From: Flagellimonas yonaguniensis
GTDB lineage: Bacteria; Bacteroidota; Bacteroidia; Flavobacteriales; Flavobacteriaceae
Assembly (NCBI RefSeq): GCF_029193885.1
Contig: NZ_JARFVB010000013.1
Coordinates: forward strand, 42,084-106,083
Direction of reading: 5' to 3'
DNA length: 64,000 bases
In this document: piece after piece, positions 8,664 to 17,015 of the stretch
How positions within the stretch are numbered: position 1 is the first letter of the stretch
How the letters are laid out: every line of letters begins with the position of its first letter
Made by a program: the position numbers and the translations under genes
The notes under the pieces: model-generated
Databases searched by the model: none
Seen by the model: the letters and a program-made list of their open reading frames with translations, nothing else
What the model was told of the DNA's origin: nothing

Positions 8664-11600
8664 TTGACCAAAACCCCGATTTCCCAACTTTTTGAACAGT
8701 CTCCCCCACTCGGGAAACTGAGGGATACTATTGCCCGATCACGAGACAACGAGTCCTCGGCAGCACAAAAAATCAATGTTAAAGGACTTGTGGGCTCGTC
8801 AATGTCCTTTGTAATTTCACAAGCTTTCAAGTCCGCTGAATCTCCATTTTTGTTGATTTTGAATGACAAGGAGGAAGCTGCCTATCATTTGAACGACCTA
8901 GAACAACTCATTGGAGAGAAAGACGTCCTTTTTTATCCGGGAAGCTATCGTAGGCCTTATCAAATTGAGGAGACGGACAATGCCAATGTACTTCTACGGG
9001 CCGAAGTGCTCAACCGTATCAACTCCAGAAAAAAACCAGCGGTAATCGTTACCTATCCCGATGCACTTTTTGAAAAAGTGGTCACACGGAAGGAACTGGA
9101 CAAGAACACCCAGAAAATTAAAATAGGGGATGAGATTTCTTTGGATTTTTTGAACGAAGTATTATTCGAATATCGGTTCAAACGGGTGGATTTTGTAACC
9201 GAACCAGGGGAATTTTCCGTTCGAGGGGGGATTGTGGATGTCTTCTCATTCTCGCATGATGAACCCTACCGTATCGAATTCTTTGGGGACGAAGTGGACA
9301 GTATTCGAACCTTTGATGTGGAAACACAACTCTCCACAGATAAGGTGAAGAAAATCACGATTATTCCAAACGTAGAAAACAAGTTTACCGAAGAAATAAG
9401 GGAAAGCTTCTTAAAATATATTTCAGCAAAAACGGTGGTCTTTGCCAAGAATCCCGCTTTGATATACGACCGCATTGATTCCTTTTTTGAAAAAGCCGAG
9501 GAGAGTTTTGCCAAATTGAGCAAGGAAATCAAACACGCGAAGCCCAAAGAACTGTTTTTGGATTCAGCTTTGTTAAAAGAGCAGTTGCAGGATTACGTAT
9601 TCGTTGAAATTGGAAACTCTTCTGTCACTTCGAGCGGAGTCGAGAAGCAGACAGAAGCATCTCCCTCGACTGCGCTCGGGAAGACAGCTTCCTTTATCCA
9701 ATTCAACACCAAACCGCAACCTTCCTTCAATAAAAAATTTGACCTGCTCATTGAGAACCTCAATGATAATCGGGATGCGGGTTACAGCAATTATATTTTC
9801 TGTTCCACCGAGCAGCAGGCCAAACGTTTTCACGATATTTTTGATGAAGTGGATGAAACGGTCCATTATCAGACTATCATTTTTCCATTGTACCAAGGTT
9901 TTGTGGACCCGGATTTAAAAATCGCCTGCTACACCGATCATCAAATCTTTGAGCGCTACCACAAGTTCCATTTAAAGAACGGCTATGCGAAAAAGCAGGC
10001 CATCACGCTGAAGGAACTCAACAAGCTGGAAATCGGGGATTACGTGACCCACATTGACCATGGTATCGGCAAGTTCGGTGGATTGCAGAAAATTGACGTG
10101 GAGGGCAAAAAGCAGGAAGCCATCAAACTGATTTATGGCGACCGAGATATTCTCTATGTCAGCATCCACTCGCTGCACAAAATATCCAAATACAACGGCA
10201 AGGACGGTGCACCGCCAAAAATCTTCAAGCTGGGTTCCACTGCTTGGAAAAAACTGAAGCAAAAGACCAAGGCAAGGGTCAAAAAAATTGCCTTCGACCT
10301 TATAAAAGTCTATGCCAAGCGTCGATTGGAAAAAGGTTTTCAATACGCTCCCGACAGCTATCTACAAAACGAATTGGAAGCATCTTTCTTGTACGAGGAT
10401 ACGCCGGACCAAGAAAAAAGCACCCAGGATGTAAAAAAGGACATGGAAAGCGAACGCCCTATGGACAGACTTGTCTGTGGCGATGTAGGTTTTGGGAAAA
10501 CGGAAGTTGCCATTCGGGCTGCATTTAAGGCTGTGGACAATGGCAAACAAGTCGCAGTTTTGGTACCGACCACCATATTGGCCTTTCAGCATAGCAGAAC
10601 ATTTAGGGAACGTTTAAAGGAGATGCCCGTAACGGTGGATTACCTTAACCGCTTCCGTACCGCCAAGGAAAAAAAAGATGTTTTGGAGCGCTTGGCCGCT
10701 GGTAAGATTGATATCATCATCGGCACCCATCAACTAGTAAACAAAAATGTACAGTTCAAGGATTTGGGACTATTGATTGTGGACGAAGAACAAAAATTCG
10801 GGGTTTCTGTCAAGGAAAAACTACGTTCCATCAAAGAAAATGTGGATGTGCTTACCTTAACGGCTACTCCTATCCCGCGAACCCTCCAATTTAGTTTGAT
10901 GGCCGCGCGGGACCTATCCGTTATTAATACTCCGCCTCCGAACCGCTACCCTATCGAGAGCCAGGTAATTCGGTTGAACGAAGATATTATTCGGGATGCG
11001 GTATCCTACGAAATCCAAAGGGGTGGACAGGTGTTCTTTATCCATAATCGCATTGAGAACATCAAGGAGGTTGCTGGAATGATTCAACGTTTGGTGCCCG
11101 ATGCTAAAATTGGGATTGGCCACGGACAAATGGAAGGTAAAAAACTGGAGTCCTTGATGCTTGCCTTTATGAACGGGGAGTTTGATGTATTGGTTTCCAC
11201 CACCATTATCGAAAGTGGTTTGGATGTGACCAACGCCAACACCATATTCATCCACAATGCCAACAATTTTGGGTTAAGCGACCTTCACCAAATGAGAGGA
11301 CGTGTGGGCAGAAGCAATAAAAAGGCCTTCTGCTATTTTATCACACCTCCTTATGAAGTGATGACCACCGAGGCCCGAAAACGTATCGAGGCGTTGGAAC
11401 AGTTCACAGACTTGGGGAGTGGTTTCAACATTGCGATGAAAGATTTGGAAATCCGTGGGGCGGGAGACCTTTTGGGAGGTGAACAGAGCGGTTTCATAAA
11501 TGAAATAGGATTTGAGACCTATCAAAAAATATTGTCCGAAGCCATTGATGAACTCAAGGAAAATGAGTTCAAGGAACTGTATGATGAAGTTGAGGGCGAC

Positions 11601-12113
11601 AAGGAAAAAGTATACGTGAAGGAGATGCAGCTCGATACGGATTTTGAACTACTCTTCCCTGATGATTACATCAACAATATTACCGAACGCCTCAACCTGT
11701 ATACCCAATTGAACAATGTGGAGGACGAGGGAGGACTTCAAAAGTTTGAGACACAACTGATAGACCGTTTTGGAGAGTTACCGGAACCCGCTGTGGATTT
11801 AATGAACTCCGTTCGGATTAAATGGATCGCCACCCATATCGGATTGGAAAAGGTCATCATGAAAAAAGGCAAGTTTATCGGTTACTTTATTGCCGACCAG
11901 CAATCCAGTTTTTATCAGAGTGCCGTGTTTACCCAAATATTGCAATACGCACAAACACATCCGCAATTGGTAAAACTCAAGGAAAAACAGACCCGAAACG
12001 GACTTCGATTGTTGTTGGTGTTTGATAAAATCACCAGCGTGGACAAGGCTTTGCAGGCCCTACAGCCTTTTACGCCCGTAAAGTCCCCTCAGAAGGACAA
12101 TGTTTCTGCTTAA
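8664..12113 (+). CDS. mfd: Transcription-repair coupling factor Mfd
   Basis: Large superfamily 2 translocase (about 1149 residues) that removes stalled RNA polymerase and recruits UvrA. The N-terminal UvrB-like region contains GLVGSSMSFVISQAFK and NDKEEAAYHLNDLEQL; the RNA polymerase-interaction region starts at GDYVTHIDHGIGKFGGL; the motor has GDVGFGKTEVAIRAAFKA (Walker A), DEEQKFG (DExQ box), LTATPIPRTL and HQMRGRVGRSNKKA; the C-terminal regulatory domain has NNITERLNLYTQLNNVEDEG. The start is taken as TTG 8664 (MTKTPISQLFEQ) because the earlier TTG at 8643 is inside the promoter element. Residues about 320-341 are encoded by a palindromic repeat (9622-9686). The upstream unit is the PdeM repair cluster, so repair genes sit together. 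Confidence 0.95.
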   Translation: MTKTPISQLFEQSPPLGKLRDTIARSRDNESSAAQKINVKGLVGSSMSFVISQAFKSAESPFLLILNDKEEAAYHLNDLEQLIGEKDVLFYPGSYRRPYQIEETDNANVLLRAEVLNRINSRKKPAVIVTYPDALFEKVVTRKELDKNTQKIKIGDEISLDFLNEVLFEYRFKRVDFVTEPGEFSVRGGIVDVFSFSHDEPYRIEFFGDEVDSIRTFDVETQLSTDKVKKITIIPNVENKFTEEIRESFLKYISAKTVVFAKNPALIYDRIDSFFEKAEESFAKLSKEIKHAKPKELFLDSALLKEQLQDYVFVEIGNSSVTSSGVEKQTEASPSTALGKTASFIQFNTKPQPSFNKKFDLLIENLNDNRDAGYSNYIFCSTEQQAKRFHDIFDEVDETVHYQTIIFPLYQGFVDPDLKIACYTDHQIFERYHKFHLKNGYAKKQAITLKELNKLEIGDYVTHIDHGIGKFGGLQKIDVEGKKQEAIKLIYGDRDILYVSIHSLHKISKYNGKDGAPPKIFKLGSTAWKKLKQKTKARVKKIAFDLIKVYAKRRLEKGFQYAPDSYLQNELEASFLYEDTPDQEKSTQDVKKDMESERPMDRLVCGDVGFGKTEVAIRAAFKAVDNGKQVAVLVPTTILAFQHSRTFRERLKEMPVTVDYLNRFRTAKEKKDVLERLAAGKIDIIIGTHQLVNKNVQFKDLGLLIVDEEQKFGVSVKEKLRSIKENVDVLTLTATPIPRTLQFSLMAARDLSVINTPPPNRYPIESQVIRLNEDIIRDAVSYEIQRGGQVFFIHNRIENIKEVAGMIQRLVPDAKIGIGHGQMEGKKLESLMLAFMNGEFDVLVSTTIIESGLDVTNANTIFIHNANNFGLSDLHQMRGRVGRSNKKAFCYFITPPYEVMTTEARKRIEALEQFTDLGSGFNIAMKDLEIRGAGDLLGGEQSGFINEIGFETYQKILSEAIDELKENEFKELYDEVEGDKEKVYVKEMQLDTDFELLFPDDYINNITERLNLYTQLNNVEDEGGLQKFETQLIDRFGELPEPAVDLMNSVRIKWIATHIGLEKVIMKKGKFIGYFIADQQSSFYQSAVFTQILQYAQTHPQLVKLKEKQTRNGLRLLLVFDKITSVDKALQALQPFTPVKSPQKDNVSA
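9622..9686. repeat. Palindromic repeat inside mfd, read in frame
   Basis: Two arms, CACTTCGAGCGGAGTCGAGA (from 9627) and CCTCGACTGCGCTCGGGAAG (from 9664), share the complementary core CGAGCGSAGTCGAG / CTCGACTGCGCTCG. The first arm matches, with one mismatch, the reverse complement of the intergenic unit at 21045-21069. It is translated as VTSSGVEKQ...SPSTALG between EIGNSS and the conserved FNTKPQPSFNKKFDLL. Confidence 0.8.
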
Positions 12114-12135
12114 GTCAGGTATCATATTAAAAAGA

Positions 12136-12210
12136 AGATTTCTCACATTCGTTCGAAAGACAATCAGAACACCAAAGTCATTTTCGACAGAGCGTAGCGA
12201 CGAGAAATCT
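12136..12210. repeat. Palindromic repeat between convergent genes
   Basis: Outer arms AGATTTCTC (12136-12144) and GAGAAATCT (12202-12210) are perfect inverted repeats; inside are ATTCGTTCGAAAG and TTTCGACAGAGCGTAGCGAC, resembling the other repeat units. It fills the space between the mfd stop and the convergent gene and supplies two bases of that gene's stop codon. It could fold as a hairpin and help end transcription from both sides. Confidence 0.65.
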
Positions 12211-14191
12211 AAAACCGTTTCTTGTGCACTTGATCGCCTTCTATATCGTAGTAGTGCCAAGTGCCAACCTGTTCATCATTACGGAAGCGGCCACGGATTT
12301 TTCGAGTACCGTCGGGATGGAATTCCTCATAACGACCGTGTTTTAGACCATCCTTGAGGTCTACTTCAAACCGTATGTTTCCATTGGCATATTTTTTACT
12401 GAAGGTTTTGGCATTCAAATCCGTTGGATAAATGGGGCTCAGGTTAAAAACTGCATCTGTGATTTCCAATGAAGTCGTATTTTGGCTTTTTGGAGTCGTT
12501 GTATTGATGCTTTTCGGAAGACCGGTCTCTTTCTTTACCTCTTCCACATCCTGATAATTGAGTACCAATCGACTTTCGAACAAATCATCTTCGGGGGTCA
12601 ACTGTAATCCCACCTGAGGGAAACAAATGATGAAATCCTTGTTCTTGCTCATTTTTTGTTTGGTCGGGGCATCGGCCAAGGCATACATATTATCAAACAG
12701 CAAAGGCACATTGCTGTACACGAACACGGTGGACTTGGAATCGAACTTTTCATCAAAATTTTTGAATTCCTCTGATGTAGCAAGGATATCCCCTTCCGAT
12801 ACTTTATCAATGATACCCTTTAGGGTATTGGGGCTGTCACTGAAAATCACAAAGTCATCAATCTGGGTAAAGTACGGTTTATCAAACTCATCGAACCTTC
12901 CGCCCAAAAGCATTTTAAAGAATCCTTTGATGGACAGAAAATTGATTTCATAGTCCTTATACTTTACCGCTTTGAATTTAACGGGTGTTTTTTTGCGAAT
13001 TTGTTCCACAACAAAATCCAGATTGATCTTGGCATCCTCGGCATCATTTGCTTTGAGGACGAGCGCGACATCATTTTTACCTTTGGTAATGTGGGATTGG
13101 ATTTGAAGTACGGCAATTTCATTGCCGATCCAACTCACAAAATTCTCCTTTACATCGATCTTGAGAAATTTTTCCACCTTGGCTATTCCTTCCTGATAAC
13201 TCTCGAACTGCTCGGGATCGTTCTGCTGTACCATCCCGAAATTCTTGTAGAACTCGACAAAGCTATCAAACCCATAACTGATATAGAGCGCGGTACTGTT
13301 GGGGGCCACTTCGGGAATGGAACGTTCAGCCTTACCAGATTTCTGCAGTGCTTCCAAATAGTATTCATTTACGGCACTAATATTGGTGTATCCATTGGCC
13401 GTTAAGGTGCTGTTCTCGTCCAAATCGAAATAAAAACCTGAGAACAAAAAGTTTTCGCTCACGCGTTTTACCCAATCGGAAGGTCTATCGGAATACATTT
13501 TAATGTAATCATCAAAATAATGGTACTGCACGTACATTCGAAAGAGGTCCTCATGCCCTACCCTTCGGTTGATCTCCAAAAAATTGAGATTGCGACCCAA
13601 CACAGGTTCAAGGTATTGATCTATGGAAGCTTCGACCAAGGTATGGGTATAAGAGGCCACCAACTGGTTCTTGATGAAGGCCAAATACATCGTTTCCTTG
13701 CTCTCCCGATCGTGGACTTCCAAAATCTCTTGCTCGTGATAGGTCCGTTTGCTCAGCACATACCCATCATCCAGTAATGTGTTCAAATAAGTTTTGAGCA
13801 GTTGCAGTTTGGCGATACGCTTCAAATCCAGCACATAGAAAATCCCATAATCCTTAGGGGAAATCATATGGATGGATATGAACAAGGAGCGGTTGTCAAA
13901 AAACTCGAAGAGTTGATGGTTGTCGTTGAAAACCGTGTCCACCTTTTGAATGTTCTCGGTAAGCTCTGAGAAATAGTCGTTCTTTTTGAGATGGTGCCAC
14001 CCTTCGCTCTTACTGATTTTTTCCCAACTTTGCACTGGCTGTTCCGATTCTATGATGAAAACCGCATCGTTCGGAATCAGGTAAATAGACTGCAGATTGG
14101 TTCTGGGAGAAAGTATAAAAATATAGGCCAAATAGCACAAGTACAGCACCATTAGGCCCAAAAAGCCGTAAAGAATCCTTTTTTTGGTCAT
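12209..14191 (-). CDS. Membrane-anchored conserved protein with C-terminal YwqK/MORN-like repeats
   Basis: 660 residues. One N-terminal membrane segment (residues ~7-27, LYGFLGLMVLYLCYLAYIF) is followed by a large extracytoplasmic region I do not recognise (NAVFIIESE-type opening DAVFIIESEQPVQSWEKI, later FVSWIGNEIAVLQIQ). The last ~60 residues, YANGNIRFEVDLKDGLKHG then EEFHPDGTRKIRGRFRNDEQ and VGTWHYYD, are MORN/YwqK-like repeats. The large region has the look of Bacteroidota DUF3352-type proteins, but I am not sure. Function unknown. It lies 73 bp after the ACT-like gene on the same strand and ends in a palindromic repeat. Confidence 0.75.
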   Translation of the reverse strand: MTKKRILYGFLGLMVLYLCYLAYIFILSPRTNLQSIYLIPNDAVFIIESEQPVQSWEKISKSEGWHHLKKNDYFSELTENIQKVDTVFNDNHQLFEFFDNRSLFISIHMISPKDYGIFYVLDLKRIAKLQLLKTYLNTLLDDGYVLSKRTYHEQEILEVHDRESKETMYLAFIKNQLVASYTHTLVEASIDQYLEPVLGRNLNFLEINRRVGHEDLFRMYVQYHYFDDYIKMYSDRPSDWVKRVSENFLFSGFYFDLDENSTLTANGYTNISAVNEYYLEALQKSGKAERSIPEVAPNSTALYISYGFDSFVEFYKNFGMVQQNDPEQFESYQEGIAKVEKFLKIDVKENFVSWIGNEIAVLQIQSHITKGKNDVALVLKANDAEDAKINLDFVVEQIRKKTPVKFKAVKYKDYEINFLSIKGFFKMLLGGRFDEFDKPYFTQIDDFVIFSDSPNTLKGIIDKVSEGDILATSEEFKNFDEKFDSKSTVFVYSNVPLLFDNMYALADAPTKQKMSKNKDFIICFPQVGLQLTPEDDLFESRLVLNYQDVEEVKKETGLPKSINTTTPKSQNTTSLEITDAVFNLSPIYPTDLNAKTFSKKYANGNIRFEVDLKDGLKHGRYEEFHPDGTRKIRGRFRNDEQVGTWHYYDIEGDQVHKKRF

Positions 14192-14264
14192 TTTTCCAAA
14201 AAGTGTCTTTTTCTACAACGAAGAAGATTTTGTTTTAGTTTAGATCAATAAAAGGAAACTTATT

Positions 14265-14924
14265 TTAAAGTGATTTTAAGTCTTTGATTGTTTTGAAAGC
14301 CACATCGACTTGCTCATCGTTTACCAAAATGGTAAACTCGTTGGTGGTGGAGATGACCTCGTAAAGCACAATGCCCTCCCAAGCCAATCGCTGAAAGATG
14401 AAATAGTAGATTCCGGGTACCGAAACGTTCTCCGCAGGCAACTTTACCGTGATGGATGAAAGTCCTTCCGCCTTTTGGGTACAACGCTCCATTTTAAAGT
14501 ACTTCTCCACTACCCCGTCCATCACATTGCTGATCACAATATTGATTTCGTTCACCCCACGAGAAGAAGTGTAGAACACATCCTGATTGGCATTCACTTC
14601 CTCCAGAAGTCTGGCCTGCTGCCCCAATATGGTATCCGAAGCCAAAAAGGTATAATCCGTCAGGTTGGAACGCACGGTGATCTCGCCGATGTTTTTGAGC
14701 ACTTTTACAATCTTATGGGTCGCCCTGAACTCCAGATCATCTGAAAGACGCTTGAGCGCCATCACAATGGCACCATCCTTTACATCCTTACCCAATTCCT
14801 CGGCGATTTCTGGTTTTATCTGTCTAGACAAAGAAGTTAAATTTATAATCCCTTGTGCCAGAGCTGTTTGTAAAAATGGCTTTTTCTTGATGTAGTGCTC
14901 AACTACTGCAGATATTGTTTTCAT
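14265..14924 (-). CDS. Stand-alone ACT-domain-like regulatory protein
   Basis: 219 residues. The N-terminal ~75 residues (VVEHYIKKKPFLQTALAQGI, then KDGAIVMALKRLSD) look like a helical winged-helix-type domain; the rest reads as two ACT-like units (EITVRSNLTDYTFLASDTIL and VSVPGIYYFIFQRLAWEGI, then YEVISTTNEFTILVND). Databases often label flavobacterial relatives 'aspartate kinase' because of the ACT similarity, but no KFGG kinase domain is present, so that name would be wrong. A ligand-sensing regulator is the reasonable inference. It is the first gene of a minus-strand unit with a good -7 element at 14944-14951. Confidence 0.7.
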   Translation of the reverse strand: MKTISAVVEHYIKKKPFLQTALAQGIINLTSLSRQIKPEIAEELGKDVKDGAIVMALKRLSDDLEFRATHKIVKVLKNIGEITVRSNLTDYTFLASDTILGQQARLLEEVNANQDVFYTSSRGVNEINIVISNVMDGVVEKYFKMERCTQKAEGLSSITVKLPAENVSVPGIYYFIFQRLAWEGIVLYEVISTTNEFTILVNDEQVDVAFKTIKDLKSL

Positions 14925-14943
14925 TCTTCCAGTTGGTTTTGAA

Positions 14944-14951
14944 CAAAAATA
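14944..14951 (-). promoter_or_regulatory. -7 promoter element for the ACT-like gene
   Basis: CAAAAATA on the plus strand reads TATTTTTG on the minus strand, a TAnnTTTG match 20 bp upstream of the ATG at 14924. Confidence 0.55.
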
Positions 14952-14978
14952 ACATATTGTTATAAAACAAACAAATGG

Positions 14979-15338
14979 TTAAAAATGATAGAATGCGTTT
15001 TCAAAGTGTTCAATGTCAAATTTATCTGCATTTTTCACTACAGTGATCACATCAAACCTAACCTCCAAATCCCTATCCAACTCTTCCACGTAATGGTTCG
15101 CTGCCATGGTTAAAAGTTTCACTTTTTTGGGTGTGATCACACGGGACATATCTTCCAGAAAGCCTATATTCCTTGACTTTACCTCAACGATGACCAAGAA
15201 GCCATCCTTCTCGGCAATAATATCCACTTCGGCATTGAGGTACCGATAGTTAAGTGCTCTGATCCCGTAACCGGAAGCCTTCAAAAAGTCGACTGCTTTT
15301 TGCTCTCCCAATTTTCCAAATGTATTGTGCTTGGCCAT
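14979..15338 (-). CDS. YraN family (UPF0102) endonuclease-like protein
   Basis: 119 residues, the normal YraN length. The restriction-endonuclease-like core is clear: GEQKAVDFLKASGYGIRALN, then the D-x(n)-E-x-K site as EVDIIAEKDGFLVIVEVKSR, and VRFDVITVV near the end. The biological role of the family is not settled. The start ATG at 15338 gives the usual MAKHNTFGKLGE opening. It is on the same strand as the ACT-like gene but lies upstream of that gene's own promoter. Confidence 0.9.
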   Translation of the reverse strand: MAKHNTFGKLGEQKAVDFLKASGYGIRALNYRYLNAEVDIIAEKDGFLVIVEVKSRNIGFLEDMSRVITPKKVKLLTMAANHYVEELDRDLEVRFDVITVVKNADKFDIEHFENAFYHF

Positions 15339-15508
15339 ACAATTTGTAAAAATCTAAAAAAAATATGCATTTCATCGAAAAATTTGGTTGTTCATGGACT
15401 TTAGAACGTTAAGATTGTAATTTGTTGGCTCAATTGAACCACATCCAACACTAGCATAAGCATATAGTTACCCCAAAACTATGTACCATATTAACGCCAG
15501 ACACTGCT

Positions 15509-17005
15509 ATGGAGTACTTTATCAATTGTAATTCCTCAACCTTGGCGCCGTACACTACTCCATTGGACGAGGTACGTGCGGCCCACTTGTACCGAAGGCT
15601 TGGTTTTAGTGCCTCAGTACAAACCATAAATGCTGCAGTTGGTCAAACTGCAGATAACTTAGTTGACAACCTAATAAATCAAGCGCTTGCTGCCCCAACT
15701 ATTCCAGCCCCTGAATGGGCGGATTGGAACGATGCCGACTATCCTGCAGATGATGATCTGGCCAGACAACTACGCATGGCACATATAGAGGATTTTACAG
15801 CCACCTATGGAAACGCCATTGTTGACAATGAGTTGCTGGACCGGATGAGCTTTTTCTGGAGCAACCATTTTGTGACCCAATTGGACACCTACAACTGTCC
15901 CGGCTTTCTGTATTATTACATCAATTGCTTGCAACGTAATGCCCTGGGCAATTTTAAAACCTTTACCAGTGAAATAGGTCTTACCAGTGCAATGCTCTAC
16001 TATTTGGACGGTGTTCGCAACCGTGGGGACAATCCAAACGAGAACTATGCTCGTGAACTTTATGAGCTCTTTACCTTGGGTGAAGGAAACAACTATACCG
16101 AAGAAGACATTATTGAAACCTCGAAAGCGATTTCAGGGTACACAGAAAGAGGAGAAGAAGGGTGTACCCATGTAACCTTTGACCCGACAGAATTCAATAC
16201 CGAGAACAAAACCATATTCGGTCAGACTGGAAATTGGGGGTATGATGATGTGATTGACATCCTTTTCAGTGAAAGATCCGACGAAATAGGATGGTTCATC
16301 TGCAAAAAATTATACGAGTTCTTCGTCCATCCCGATTCCACCAGTGAAGATGGGGGAATAGCTCCTCAAATCATTGATGCCATGGCCCAGACTTTTATCA
16401 GCAATGGGTTCGAGATAGCTCCAGTACTCCGTCAACTGTTTAAAAGTCAGCACTTTTTTGATGAAACCGCGATTGGGGTCATTATTAAAAGTCCAGCCGA
16501 CCTTTATTTCAATCTATTGAAAGAAACTGGTTTTACCTATGATGATGGAACGATTTTGAACATGATCGATTCCTGTGCCCTGATAGGTCAGGAATTTTTT
16601 CAACCGCCCGAAGTGGAAGGATGGCAACGAAACCGAACATGGATCAACACCAACTTTATCATTGGTCGATGGTTGACCGTAGAATTCTACTTGCAGCGGT
16701 TTTATGAGGACAACCCCGAACAATTCAGGGATTTAGGTCTGGAACTTTCTGGCAATGCTGGACTTACAAGCAACAACCCTGACGAAGTGGCCAGACCCAT
16801 CATCGAAAAATTTGTACCCAAGGGTTTGCTGACCGATGCCGACTACGAAAGAGCATACCTCGCTTTCAGGAGCGATGTTGACGTTAATTATTATGAAGGG
16901 GGCAATACACCTTCATGGACTTTACTTGGATGGGAGACTGGACCATCACAAGTGTATCTTCTATTGCGCCATTTGTCCCGCGAACCCGAATTTCAACTCA
17001 AATAA
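15509..17005 (+). CDS. DUF1800 family protein
   Basis: 498 residues matching DUF1800: HLYRRLGFSASVQTINAAV at the N-terminus, the core WSNHFVTQLDTYNCPGF and NENYARELYELFTLGEGNNY with the family's RELxELxTLG signature, GYDDVIDILF, and FFQPPEVEGWQRNRTWIN toward the end. No clear signal peptide is visible at MEYFINCNSSTLAPYTTPL. DUF1800 genes are typically paired with DUF1501 genes, as here 10 bp downstream. The biochemical function of the pair is unknown; an extracytoplasmic role is suggested by the Tat- and T9SS-type signals of its partner. Confidence 0.9.
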   Translation: MEYFINCNSSTLAPYTTPLDEVRAAHLYRRLGFSASVQTINAAVGQTADNLVDNLINQALAAPTIPAPEWADWNDADYPADDDLARQLRMAHIEDFTATYGNAIVDNELLDRMSFFWSNHFVTQLDTYNCPGFLYYYINCLQRNALGNFKTFTSEIGLTSAMLYYLDGVRNRGDNPNENYARELYELFTLGEGNNYTEEDIIETSKAISGYTERGEEGCTHVTFDPTEFNTENKTIFGQTGNWGYDDVIDILFSERSDEIGWFICKKLYEFFVHPDSTSEDGGIAPQIIDAMAQTFISNGFEIAPVLRQLFKSQHFFDETAIGVIIKSPADLYFNLLKETGFTYDDGTILNMIDSCALIGQEFFQPPEVEGWQRNRTWINTNFIIGRWLTVEFYLQRFYEDNPEQFRDLGLELSGNAGLTSNNPDEVARPIIEKFVPKGLLTDADYERAYLAFRSDVDVNYYEGGNTPSWTLLGWETGPSQVYLLLRHLSREPEFQLK

Positions 17006-17015
17006 CCCCATCATC

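Noticed and set aside
8516..8869. 117-codon minus-strand frame with a SEQSEES peptide
   Set aside because: It is the translation of the palindromic repeat plus antisense mfd sequence.
16836..17015. Upstream extension of the DUF1501 frame
   Set aside because: It overlaps the end of the DUF1800 gene in another frame; ATG 17016 leads directly to the Tat-like signal.
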